Below are positions 19,301-29,800 of a stretch of DNA of 64,000 nucleotides, piece after piece; position 1 is the stretch's first letter; every line of letters begins with the position of its first letter. The notes beneath the pieces were generated by a model. That model worked only from the letters and a program-made list of their open reading frames with translations, was not told the DNA's origin and did not search any database. The position numbers and the translations under genes were made by a program. Origin of the DNA: Aporhodopirellula aestuarii (GTDB lineage: Bacteria > Planctomycetota > Planctomycetia > Pirellulales > Pirellulaceae); contig NZ_JAMQBK010000043.1 in assembly GCF_023701485.1 (NCBI RefSeq), positions 62,001 through 126,000 of the forward strand, written 5' to 3'.

Positions 19301-20854
19301 GTGTTGGCGAATCTGCGTGACGCAGCCCGTTTTGATTGGAAGGTGGACCCAATATCGGGCGCCGCCGACGGGGCCGATCTGGCGCAGCGGTCAAACTTGT
19401 GGACGTTCAATATCATTCCTGACTTTCCGATCCCCGTTGTTTTGAGAAGCCGTGTCGGGGAGGAACGATTGACCGAGATCCCACGTTCGTTCTTGCGCAG
19501 TCTCGTGGGCAAGCAATTTCGGCATGAGCATTTGTTGGCGACGGTTCGCGGCGGCCGGCGGGTGCGGCTGGGGTTGCCGGTCAGGTTGCAAACGATCCGG
19601 GTCGAAGTGTTGTTGGATGGTCAGCCGGTAGCAAGCATCCGGGACGCGAGCGGTTTGAGAATCGATCTGCCGGAAACCAACAGCTTCATGTCATCGGGGC
19701 CGGATACCGTGTTCCCAACAATGTCAAGCTCGGTGTCGAGTGCGGAGACCGGAGACGCGGCGCGTGGCGAGTCCAATGACGCACAGGGCCGTTCGGATAT
19801 CCATCTTCTCGACGTTCGAATTTGGACCGAGGAACCGAACAATCCGTGGTGGGCGCGGAGTGAACCTTTAATCCGGTTGCCGGTCGGTTCGGGATTGCAG
19901 TATTGGCAGTTGGTTGTGCCGACGGACTCGCATTTGTTCTGGGCTTCGTCGCAATCGGGACGGGCGATGCGGTGGGAGCGAGATCGATTGAGAATGGAAC
20001 GCGTTCCGGCGATCAGTGACGTGTCGCTGATCCGATGGGCGCTCGACCTCAATTGGCAACTCAGTGACGGCGGTTCGGCTGCGTTCAGCCGTGATACGGG
20101 TGTGGCCGGTCCGAGCATTGCAAAGGAGATGGATTCCAGCGGGATATCGGACGACGTTTCTGGAAGCGACAAAGAAGCGGGAGAACGAGCCGGGGCGGAC
20201 ATGATTTTGCAAGCGGCGATTCGCGAGTCCCTGTCCAATTCCACCTTTACAGTTCCCGGCAATCGCTATCTGTTTTTTGCAGGGAACGTGTTTTCGTTTT
20301 CAGCCCTGACTGTGTCGCGGACGGTGCTGTGGTTAGCCGTCGGCGGTTTGGTCCTGTTGTTGGCGTCGGCGTTTCAGTGGTTCCCGTCGTTGCACCATCC
20401 CTTGGTCGCATTTCTGTTGGCTCTTGCGCTGGCGGGTTTGCTGGTTGTTGCCCCCGACGGGGTCGTGTTAACGGCTCAATTGGTGATGATTTCGCTCACC
20501 TTGGTGGCGGTTTTTTATGCCGTTTCGGCGGTCGCGGTTCCACGCACGGGGCAACGCGTCTTGCAACCGCGTCCGGTCGCTCGTGACAGCGTGGTCGGTC
20601 GGGGTGAGGGATCACGTCGCGGCGAATCCGAACAGGGAGCGAACAAATCTCCGAGTCGAGATTCACGTGGCGGCCAGTCCGAGACACAAGATTTCGACCA
20701 ACGATACACGCCCGGGGCAACGGACGCTTCGCCCTCGGGAATTCCGACCACGAGCCTCGCGAAATCGCCGCAGGAACCACCGGGTGAGGGTTCGGCTTCA
20801 CGCTCAGGCGTCTTTGATGTGTCCGACCCGGATTCATCGGAGGCCGTTCGGTGA
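16349..20854 (+). CDS. Giant envelope protein, single module (about 1500 aa)
   Basis: This is an exported membrane protein of no recognised family. The GTG at 16349 is given; a second in-frame GTG at 16409 gives a tidier signal peptide (MIDRCLVLALAALVW, cleavage after LHA) and may be the true start. Residues of about 50-1310 are beta-strand-rich, full of short hydrophobic strands and Pro/Ser/Arg turns, with an acidic Gly/Ser linker near residue 820. Several hydrophobic helices follow at about 1320-1395, then a charged, Ser/Gly-rich tail of about 90 residues. The order signal, periplasmic beta region, membrane helices, cytoplasmic tail recurs twice in the next protein. It overlaps the next gene in TGATG, so the two are surely co-translated. 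Confidence 0.8.
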   Translation: MIFCSSEPANRSTKWCAARLVIDRCLVLALAALVWTGASFSNLHAQGPGTLPPPGLFEESDPWPEQLQGIRPDAFFFQDESSTPVVMSRMSFEEIDRLRKLDQGMRSGDRVATLERLTIDGVVEPTRAHWDAELIVRLEPAAVSELAGRSVVFDIGFSGAHLLEAAEVRFVHENRAGDGNDEAHGARIPGAYVRLPPPSQFTVRGRAILPGDAADAPSLTSPLVGSAAETPSLPSPFPSPLRQAIGMQQDAWNEEGGGYQLVLPSESVLDESTTTRESPLVSVKLKMSARLWATPPRQTWLPIQLPAVPTRMQMQLQPEGKGSATIASLDVVGSGREVVRRIGTSNVFVVECDGGVIALRWMTSSGPSGDTGDLIEVESETKLQWESPTEPPSMDVRLMARNLRGPLSGCVIRLPAAAVLVSPPEVIAAITDGRDVTSSGAASGMVEASLWDISIARSGDVNGAEPPATQKKNAAELSGENDGAVPATKITVRWAGGADNRPPSTVRLRLQLRQFPPEATAAEPWVLTVPQVAGAIGHRGQVTIRTASDHRLRWRPRLGVDAVVSQQASEQNGELVYPFRFTQTRFELPVWLSGKQRQVRLTGEAELQVTRRAARVQIDLRAGSGGFDPKGLRLEPGAWRLLGITTDNRAAALDISTSGDLVEWQVDTPDGKWPEQYRITAELLASAATADFKSLVLPRIISTDSSTILSDVQLTVLDGRRESWLVDLAESPTLQRIPGQAESKFRILSPESPWSLSGSFASRPLQLQWSGDVSITQSSNRWLTRSVWTVTSPLDLEGRLRFTLPAVDAESGVPGSTSKNAAGSTVGGGENATKPDGNEAESADGSLLGDLDPDASGAADSLHNASMWLATVDGGPAIVRSTGDSASGEFAGNRTFEIVSPQLDSGTHRIELVFHQPIVVPPKVRDPNSLSDVPDNRGEIASLIALPSPAADQVDLKSPLRLEMPMGVADSAGLFWRVLPESDGVLANLRDAARFDWKVDPISGAADGADLAQRSNLWTFNIIPDFPIPVVLRSRVGEERLTEIPRSFLRSLVGKQFRHEHLLATVRGGRRVRLGLPVRLQTIRVEVLLDGQPVASIRDASGLRIDLPETNSFMSSGPDTVFPTMSSSVSSAETGDAARGESNDAQGRSDIHLLDVRIWTEEPNNPWWARSEPLIRLPVGSGLQYWQLVVPTDSHLFWASSQSGRAMRWERDRLRMERVPAISDVSLIRWALDLNWQLSDGGSAAFSRDTGVAGPSIAKEMDSSGISDDVSGSDKEAGERAGADMILQAAIRESLSNSTFTVPGNRYLFFAGNVFSFSALTVSRTVLWLAVGGLVLLLASAFQWFPSLHHPLVAFLLALALAGLLVVAPDGVVLTAQLVMISLTLVAVFYAVSAVAVPRTGQRVLQPRPVARDSVVGRGEGSRRGESEQGANKSPSRDSRGGQSETQDFDQRYTPGATDASPSGIPTTSLAKSPQEPPGEGSASRSGVFDVSDPDSSEAVR

Positions 20855-23800
20855 TGAGGCAATCCCATGCCGTTAAGGGGGCGTCTCGGCTACGGCGGCT
20901 GGTTTCGAGGCGGTTCGAACTGGGCATTCCTTTCGCTGGCGTTCTTTTACTGGCGATCTGGTTCGCTCCGGTGACGCACGCTCAAATCGAATCGTCTTCA
21001 TCGGAAGACGTGGTTGTCGACTCCGGTGCAAATAGTGGTACCGGTGAAGCAGCCGGTGCGGGGGAGCAGAACGGTTCCAATGAATCAATGACGGCTCCGC
21101 CAGAGGACAAGCCATCCGAGGATACGGAATCCGAGGACGCGGAATCCAAGGACATGGAGTCGGAGTCGGAGAGGACCGAGCCGGACTCGGATCCGGTCGA
21201 GGAGGATCCAAGTTTCCCGGTTGAGTCGGTTACAAAACGTGCTCGCCCCGATCACCCGTTGGCCGCCTCCGAGTGGCGACGCCGCAAGCCACGCTGGATT
21301 GCTTTATATGGGTCTCAGTTGGCTGACATGATTCCTGAAACGTTTCGGCCGATCTCGATCGAAGATTTAGCCACAGCGTTACGGGACGCTCCCCAGTCAT
21401 CGTTGAAGATTTCCGAAGTCCCTGTCAATCGACTGGTGATGATCGCAGAGGTCAATGGGAACGAGCTGGTTAGTCGGGCGAGCCGATTGGAGTTGCCGGA
21501 TGCGAATGACTCGGAACACGTCGGCCACTTCGATGTCGACGAGACGGCGGATTCATCCCTCTCACTGCTGCGTTACCGGCTTGGCCCGGTGAACGTGAGC
21601 CTGATTGATCCGGCCGCTCGCAAGAGAAATCCGGCAGCTGATTCATCCTTATTGGCTGACAATGTTGTGGAGGCCGCTGTGCCGCTGCGTCCGCGAATCG
21701 TCAGTGACTTGTCGGGTGAATGTTTTGCGATCGGACCCCTTGGCGGTGTCGTCGATTTTGAATGGTCGGCCCGCTGCCAGCACGTTGCCCGAGGGCGACG
21801 ATGGGCCTTGCGTCTGCCCAATGCCACCGTCGCCCAGTTCTATCTTCGCGTCGCCGCCGATGAGCGATTGACTGCCGAAGGTGGAGCGATCGTGGAATTG
21901 GATCACCCGCCAACGATTGCGGAGATGGAGCTTAAAGACGAAAGGTTCGAGCAAATCCTTGCGGATGCCGATGGCTCGCGGGCGTCCGGAGAAATGCGTG
22001 TCGACAAATGGTATTTGATCGAACCAACTCCCGGGGAAACCTTGAGTCTGCTGCTGCAACCGATCGGCGACGTCTCTTCACGCGACGAATTGATGGCGGC
22101 GTCGTCCCATTTCGGAGAATCCAACGATCCACCCGTGATGACGGTGGTGCGTGGGTGTCGGATCCAGTCTCGGTGGATGGGGGACCAATTGCGTTGGACG
22201 TGTCGGTTGACCATCGACGCGAACGAATCGATCGAACTATCCGAACTCGGTTGGGAAGATGCCGAGATAACCGCAGTGCGACGAGACAATGTTGATTTGC
22301 CATTCGAGTGGACCGGAAAACGAGTTCGCTGGACCAACATACCCGTCGGTGAATCTGACGCGCGATCGGGAAGAGTTTTGATAGGCGGGACGGCATCAAC
22401 CTCGTTGGTGTTCGAAGGAGTTTCCAAGCAGCGGGGCAAGCAGGTTCGTTTGCCGCGCCCGTTGTTTCCAGCCCAGCGTTTTTTTGTGCCCCCACAAACA
22501 TGGCAGCTCCAGTTGGAAATTCCTTCGTGGAGCGTGTTTAACGAGGCACGGTTGCCGGACGGATGGAACGTCCGTAGCCTGCCGTCTGATTTTTCGCTCG
22601 GTGGTGATCGACTTGGGCTTTCCACACTCGAAGGGGATCAGGAGACCGCCGCCACGGAGACGACGGCGACATGGTTGGCATCGGGACCGCCGCCCGCTGC
22701 AGGCGATCCGTGGTCGGTTTCGATTTCTGAAAACGACGCACTGGTTTTTGCGAACCATCAGGTGCGTTTCGAGATGGACGAGACTTCGATTCAAGCACGC
22801 GGAAAGATTACGGTTGAGATGCCTTATGGCTCGGTGAAGCCGATTCACCTTGAGTTGCAAGATGGTTTTCAGTTTGAGTTTGTCGGTGTCGGCGAAGCGC
22901 GGCGGAGCGTGCCGACAGGGCCACCAGCGGGACGTGGTCGCCAATTGATGATTTGGCCGGGCGGCAATGAAGTCGTTGATAATCGGGTTTCGATCTACGT
23001 CACCGCGCGGGCACGTCGCAATAGTTTGGCACGTCGGGCCTCAGACAATTCGGCCGAGGAAGGGCAGCCTGCGCCATCCCAGACAGAAGAACAGGTGGTC
23101 CAGCCCGGGCGAGATGTTCTCGTCGGAACTGACCAGGCGAAAGAAGCAAAGCCATTGGATGCGAACACGGCGGCGAGTCAGTCGAAACCGAAGGATCCCG
23201 CGCCGCCTCGTGCCAGAGGAGTGGTTCCGCCAAGCAACCGTGGTGCCGCGATCGCGGGTCAATCAATTCAATACGTCGGTGCGCTGTGGTTGATCCGAGC
23301 GGCCGATTGTCCGGGGCAATTATTGGCCACGATCATTCCGCCTTCCAACTTGAGTTGGTCGGCAAAAGCCGCGATCGAGCCTTCACGCAAAGCGTTCTCG
23401 GATTTGTCAGCCGAGCAACGCCGCTTTTTCGCTCCGTTACCCGGAGACGCGATCGTATTTGGCGGCGCGATCCAAGCGACTCCGGTGGTGTCGCTCGAGA
23501 AACCGGATGTCAATCTTTCGGTATCGCTGCGAACGCTGTTGCGGGGCGGACATTCGACTCCCACCGCCAAGGTTACGAGTGGGGAAAACTCCATACTGGG
23601 ATCTTCCACGCGCCCGCGTCCGATCGATCATGTTTGGCAAACTCTCGAGGTCAAGACGGAGGGGACGGCGGGTGAGATCCGGTCGATGCGGCTGCGTTTT
23701 GCTGCGGATCCGAATGCGTCCGACGGTAGTTCTAAGTCGACATCGAAGTCGATGCCGCCTTGGTCGGCGATGCAGTGGTCGGTTCAGTTGCAAAGCAATC

Positions 23801-26800
23801 AACCGGAGTTCGCGCTCGACGACGACGCGATCACGCGGCAATACATTGAAGGGGCACATTCGTGGGAGGTTCGCATCACGCTTCCGCCGCGTTTTTCGAA
23901 TCAGTCGCTTCTGATTGGACGACGTCGCGAGTCGATCAGACAAGATGGATCGAAGTTGACGATCGGTTTACCCAACGTGCCTGATGCGGCCTCTCAATCG
24001 GCGGAAGTCTGGATCGATGCGTCGCTACAATTGAAGCAGCACTTCGAAACTCTCAAAGGTGTCCCCACTCTTGAGAGCAGCAACACCAGTCGCAGCCAAT
24101 TGCCGGTGCACGCTCAAACACGCTGGTCTCTCCCCGGGGCGTCATCGTTTGGAACTGCCCGGTATCGTTACGAACCGAATGATCGACCGTGGATCGAGGT
24201 GATGCCGCGTTGGCACCATTCGCCGACAGGATTGATCGTTGGACAACGGATTACCGCGGTGGCATCGGTCAGTGGCACCGACATCTTGAAATTAAGTTGT
24301 TTGGTCCGCTCCGATTCGGAAATGGAATTGACCTATCCGCTCTCGTTGCACCTCGTCGAAGTCCGCCGCGATGGCGAACTGATTACACCGCGAGTTCTTC
24401 CGGGACGCGGCATCGTGTTGCCAGCGCCCACGCCAATTGCCACATCGGATGCGCCGCGGGGAATTTCTGCATTGGATGCTGCGGCGATGAAAAAAGCGGT
24501 GTGGACGTCGGCGGGTTCGGCACCGCGTTGGACTCGGCTCGAAGTCAGCTGGATTTCACCGACAACGCGCGGCGACTGGTTTCGATGGTTTCAATTCCCG
24601 GATATTCAAATCGATCAATTGGTGGTCGATGCCCGGCGGGAACTGTTCGCGGCCACCGGTACGAGCGTGTTTCAGTTTCCTGCCGCGTTTTTGGGAACTT
24701 CCGGCGTGTCGATGCCTCTCCTGCTGCCCGCGGGTTTTCTCGGTTCGATCGGTTGGGTGGCGGCGTTCTTTTTAATCGGTCTCGCCCGGCTTGTTGGCTA
24801 TCGAGGGCTGCCTGCAATCGGAGCGGGGATTGTTTTGGCTGTTTCGGCGGCGTTGTTATGGCCATCGGCTGCGTTGCCGTTGGTTGCGTTTGTGGCGGTG
24901 CCGTTGACCCTCGGAGCGTTGCAGCTCACCACATCGGTTTGGCTTCGAGACCGTGAGGAGCCCGCACCGGGTTCCTCGCGTGGCAGTCTTTCGAACGTGA
25001 AATCGGCAGCGATATCACGGTCCGCAGATCGAGCTTCGTATCGACCTGACTCGTCGAGGTCGGAAATGTCTCGTCCGCGAGATTTCAAGGCTGGTGACTC
25101 GCATCCCTCTCAGACGGGCAGTCGCCAATCGGCCCCCGCTGCCAAACAGCCGCTCAATCCCTTGTCCGCGCCGCCATCGTCTTCGGATTCATGGACACGG
25201 CGGTTTGACGCCGGGGAGATTATCTCGAGTGAAGTGCATGCGGAGGAAATCGTTTCGGGAGACGATTCTTCATCGATCAAAAGCGAACGAAAGGATGATG
25301 ATTCGGAGGGTGATTTCTCGAGTTCGTCGATCGTTCCGTTGCTCATTGCGTTCGTCTTGACGTTTGCCTCGTCGGTCGGGGACGGGCGCGTCGTGCTCGC
25401 TCAAGCACCACCAGACGGCATTTCGGCGCCCGTGAATCAAGCGTTATCGCTCAAGGATAAATCGCTGCCGGCGATCGATGTGCTGGTGCCGCTCAAGAGC
25501 GATGGGAAAATGCTGGGGAACAAAATCTACATCCCCGAGGCATTTTATAACGAACTCTTTTTCAGCGACGTGAGGTCTCGCATTCAGTCGCCGATGATCC
25601 AAAGCGTATCGTATGAGTTAGCATTGCGGTCCCCACTACGTGCAAGCGACCCCGCCGGGGTGGAAGCAGCTGCGTTATCGGGATTCCCGCGGATCGGTAC
25701 TCACCTGACCGAAGAAGACGGCCTTTTTGAAAGTGGCAGCACGTTGGACCGGAGAGGCGAGTCGGATGCGGTGATCAATCGTGCCACGCTCACCGGGGAT
25801 CGATTGCGGCAGTCGGGAGCGGCGAAGTTGACCGCGAAAATCGGATTGGTGCTTCCATCGGAATCTCGGCGATTGCGTTTGCCTTATCGATTCGAACAAG
25901 TCGCGGGGGTCTCACGCGTCCAGGATGGTGTGGAACGTCAATCGCTCCGTTGGGGTGACGACGGGGACGGATGGGTCTGGGTGGAATTGCCTGCTTCGGA
26001 ACGCGATCGAGATGAAGTTCAGTCGTCTGAGATCCATCTGACGCTTCATTGCCAATTCGAGTGGGAGGAACCGTGGGTGCTCGTGTCGGCGGTCTTACCG
26101 CCTCTGGCCGTCGCCGATCTTCGGATCATGGCTAGCGAAGTCGTCGACTCGGTCATGCTGCAAAACCCGAACTCGAGTTGGCAGTTGGATCTTTATCCCG
26201 TCGAAGCTTCTCGCGCTACGATAGGCGAAGCAGCTTCGATCGCGTCCGAATACTCTCAGTCGACCGATGTGATTCATCTCGGACCGAGGGACAAATTGAA
26301 TTTGCGTTATCAGTTTCAAGACGCTTCATCAACATCCGGCAGGCAGACGACCGATTCCAAGTTACCGTGGGATGAGGAGGACTATTGGCAAAAGCGTTTT
26401 TGGGTTCATTCCCAAAGTGGCAAAACCGTTATCGAGTGCGAGATTCAACCGCGCAGCCCGTTGCCTCCCGAAGCGATCGTGGCGATCACGACAACCGTTC
26501 CCGAGGTTCATGGTGTGAAAACACCGGACGACCGCGATGTCGGAATCGAATATCGGAACAACCAATCCGACGATAGTGACACCGCGCCGACGAAGGAGGA
26601 ATCGCAAGCTGAGTCGGGCCGGGGATCGGGAGAAACACCTCGCAACGCCAACGCGACGGTCATACTCGATGATCTCGAGTCGCGGCGGTGCCAATTGCTC
26701 ACTCAGCACTGGACCAAACAAGAAGTTTCCGGGGCCGAAGATGCTTCAGAGCAGACGTTGCGTCTGATGTCGCTGGCGACTCCCACGCGATCGATTCGAT

Positions 26801-29800
26801 TGGGATGGACGCTCACGACACCGAAGGACGGGGAATGGCAAATACGCATGCCAAGGGTCGAGATCGGCACAGGACGCATCGCGAGCGTTGGTCGGTTGGA
26901 CGTGCCCTCGCTTGCGACGCAGGATTCCCCGACTTCAGGAGTCGACTCGGTACGACGGCCCGTTCGAAGATCACTGGACGAATCGTTGCCGTGGGTCGCC
27001 TGGACATTTTCGGATGACTTGCAACCGGATTGGTCGCAAATCGGCGAACTCGAACCGCTGGCCGTGGATCAGTTTTATGCGAAATGGACGGGGTATCTCA
27101 GTTCGATTAATCGTGCTGCGGTCGGGACCGTGACGGACTTGAGGTTGCGAAGGATTCCCAAACCGAAAACGCCTCTTGTCACCCGGCACGAAATCACGAT
27201 CGACAATGAATCTCAACGGGTCGAGTTCTTCGCTGAGATGAACAAGCCGACCGTCGGCACGCCGGCGGCAGCGGCCACCATTGGAGCGACACGGTACGCG
27301 GTGCAATTGCCGGCCGGCGCCCGACTGCTCGATTGGAATTTTGAACCGATTAGTGATGACCCCGTTTCTTCGTTCACAGCCGGTGGCCAAACCGGCGGGG
27401 CGGGGGATTTGTCGGGGGTGAGCGAGACGGACGACAATCCCAGGCTCGACTTGGGGCCTAATGCAATCGCAGACACGCCGGCAAACGGGGGTGCCCCGAC
27501 GCGGCAACCATGGACCGTATTGAAACAGGGCGAGCTGACCACACTCTTGCTGACCAGCGAGGAGGTCGGATTTCGAGTCAAAGTTACCGCGGTTTTACCG
27601 TTGGCCGCCGCGGGGAAAGTGAATCGGTTGCCGCTCTTTCGACTCACGAAAATTGTCAATTCCGGAGACGCTGCGAGTACGGACGACGGCGGGACAAATG
27701 ATTTTGATCAATCGCACGAGCTGTTAATTACTCGCAGTATCGATGCGCTCGTCAAATGGACGAAGCCGATCGGCGGCCAACGGATCGACGCCGGAGTCGA
27801 AGACGGTGCCTCTTTGTTGGCTGCGGGGAAGGTGTTGATCGATCGATTCACCGCCACCGGCCCCATTCTCGAAGCGTTTGATGCGGCGCGTTTCCGGGTT
27901 CGCCGCAACAGCAAACCTTTTGACGTTGATTCTCGCATCACGCTGCGATGGGAAGAGGGAAGGTGGACCGCACAAACCGATTGCGTGATCACGAGTGACT
28001 ATTGCCCCGATTATCTGGATATCGCGCTGCCGACTCGGTGGTGTGACTCGTTGCAAATCGTGCCGTTGTGTATCTCATCGCGACAGCCAACGCTCGATCC
28101 GGCGTTGCAGGTTTTGCGTCTAGAACTGGTCCGTGAGGTACCGTCCGCTACCGAACCCGCCGTGTCGACTGACGGCGGGCCGGTCTCTGTCGGTGACGAA
28201 TCAAAATGGGAGCATGTGCGTCGCTTCCGGTTGATTAGCCGACTCGCGGTGAGTGAGATTACCCGCGTGAGTGTTCCTGAAATCCGAATCATGGACGTGC
28301 GACGACATCGGATTGACGTGGTGGTACCGACGCGTCTGACAAACGAGCAGGTTCGTTGGCGGAGCAATTTTGCTGGGCCGATCGAAAAGCCACGTTGGCG
28401 GATTGATACCTCAGTCGACAGTGATCTCGCCGGTCCCACAGCACTGCCACCATCGCTGGCGTCGTCGACGCAGGAAAATCCCGAACCGAATTCGGAGTTG
28501 TCGGTTTATGCCGTGACAAGTCCCGGGTGGTCAATCGACCTTGAGACACTGCCGCGTACCGATCGGATCGCAAGACTAATCCACGCCGATCATCGTGTGC
28601 TGGTCCGCCCTCAGGAAGAACAGTGGCTGTTGGTCAGCAGATTTGACGTTGTACCGGGCGATCAATCTTCGGTGCGGTTATCTATTCCGAGTTCGGCGGA
28701 GTTGATCGGCGTCTGGGCGGCAACGCGGGCCGCCGACTTGCAACGCCTGCCAGAGTTACCGCGAACGCAACCGACGGACAGTTCGACAAAGTCAATCGAC
28801 CCGAAAGAACCGAGCGAAGTCATTTGGGATGTGCCCTTGCCGCTGAGCCGATTAAGCCAGACGGTAGAAGTACTGATCGCGTTCCCTGGAGAGTCGCGAG
28901 GTGTGCTCCTGCCAACGCTGGTGGATTTGGCGCAAGACGAGACCCCGGCGAGTGTGGATTGGTGTGAACTCCCGGTGCAAACGAGTGCACCGGAGCGGTC
29001 GGCGGACCGGTATCGTGAGGTTATGACGGAGCTCAAACGCTACTTGATGGTCCTCGGCGACAAGGCGGATTCGGCTTCTCCGATCAGATCGCAAACGCGG
29101 GTGCGTTGGCTCGCCTCGTGTGTCGTCGAGGCGATCAGCTCGTCGTCGGATGCGTTGGCCGATCGACGTGACGAAGAAGTCGCGGTGTGGTTGCGTCCGT
29201 GGATTTTGAGGTATCGGATGCTTTGTGATGCCGCGGGACGGCGTATTGGTGCTCCCGTGATTGAAGACCAACCCGATGGTCTCTCCGATGCCGAAAGCGA
29301 GATCGCCGAACGTTTATTGAGCTGGGAAGAAATGGACGCCTTCATCCTGGCCCAGGAGACCCGTTATTTTTCGGTAGACACGTTTGGTGATGAACGGCTC
29401 CTGGACGCGACCGCTTCACAGGACTCGCTTCGTCGTTCGCAATCGTTGGTGCAACGTAGCGGTGTGTTCAATGCGAAAGTCGCTTCGGCGACGTGGTCGG
29501 ACTTTCTCGCGGTGTCGACGCCGCCCGGATTCGTCGATCGCTGGACGTTTGCTTGGAAAGGTCGACTGTTGCCGGTGCGATTGTTGGCGAAACAACGTGT
29601 TCCGCTCAGCGAATATGCTCGCCAACAGGTGATTCGGGGGGGATTGTTCCTGTCGTTAGCATGCTTGATTTTGGTCGTGGTGATGTTTCCACGGAACCGG
29701 ACGAGTCCGTCGGATGCCGATCTGTCTCCGCCCACGAAGATGCCTGGTGTGAATTGGGGGCATCCATCATTATGGCTTTTCGTACTCAGCGCGATCGGGT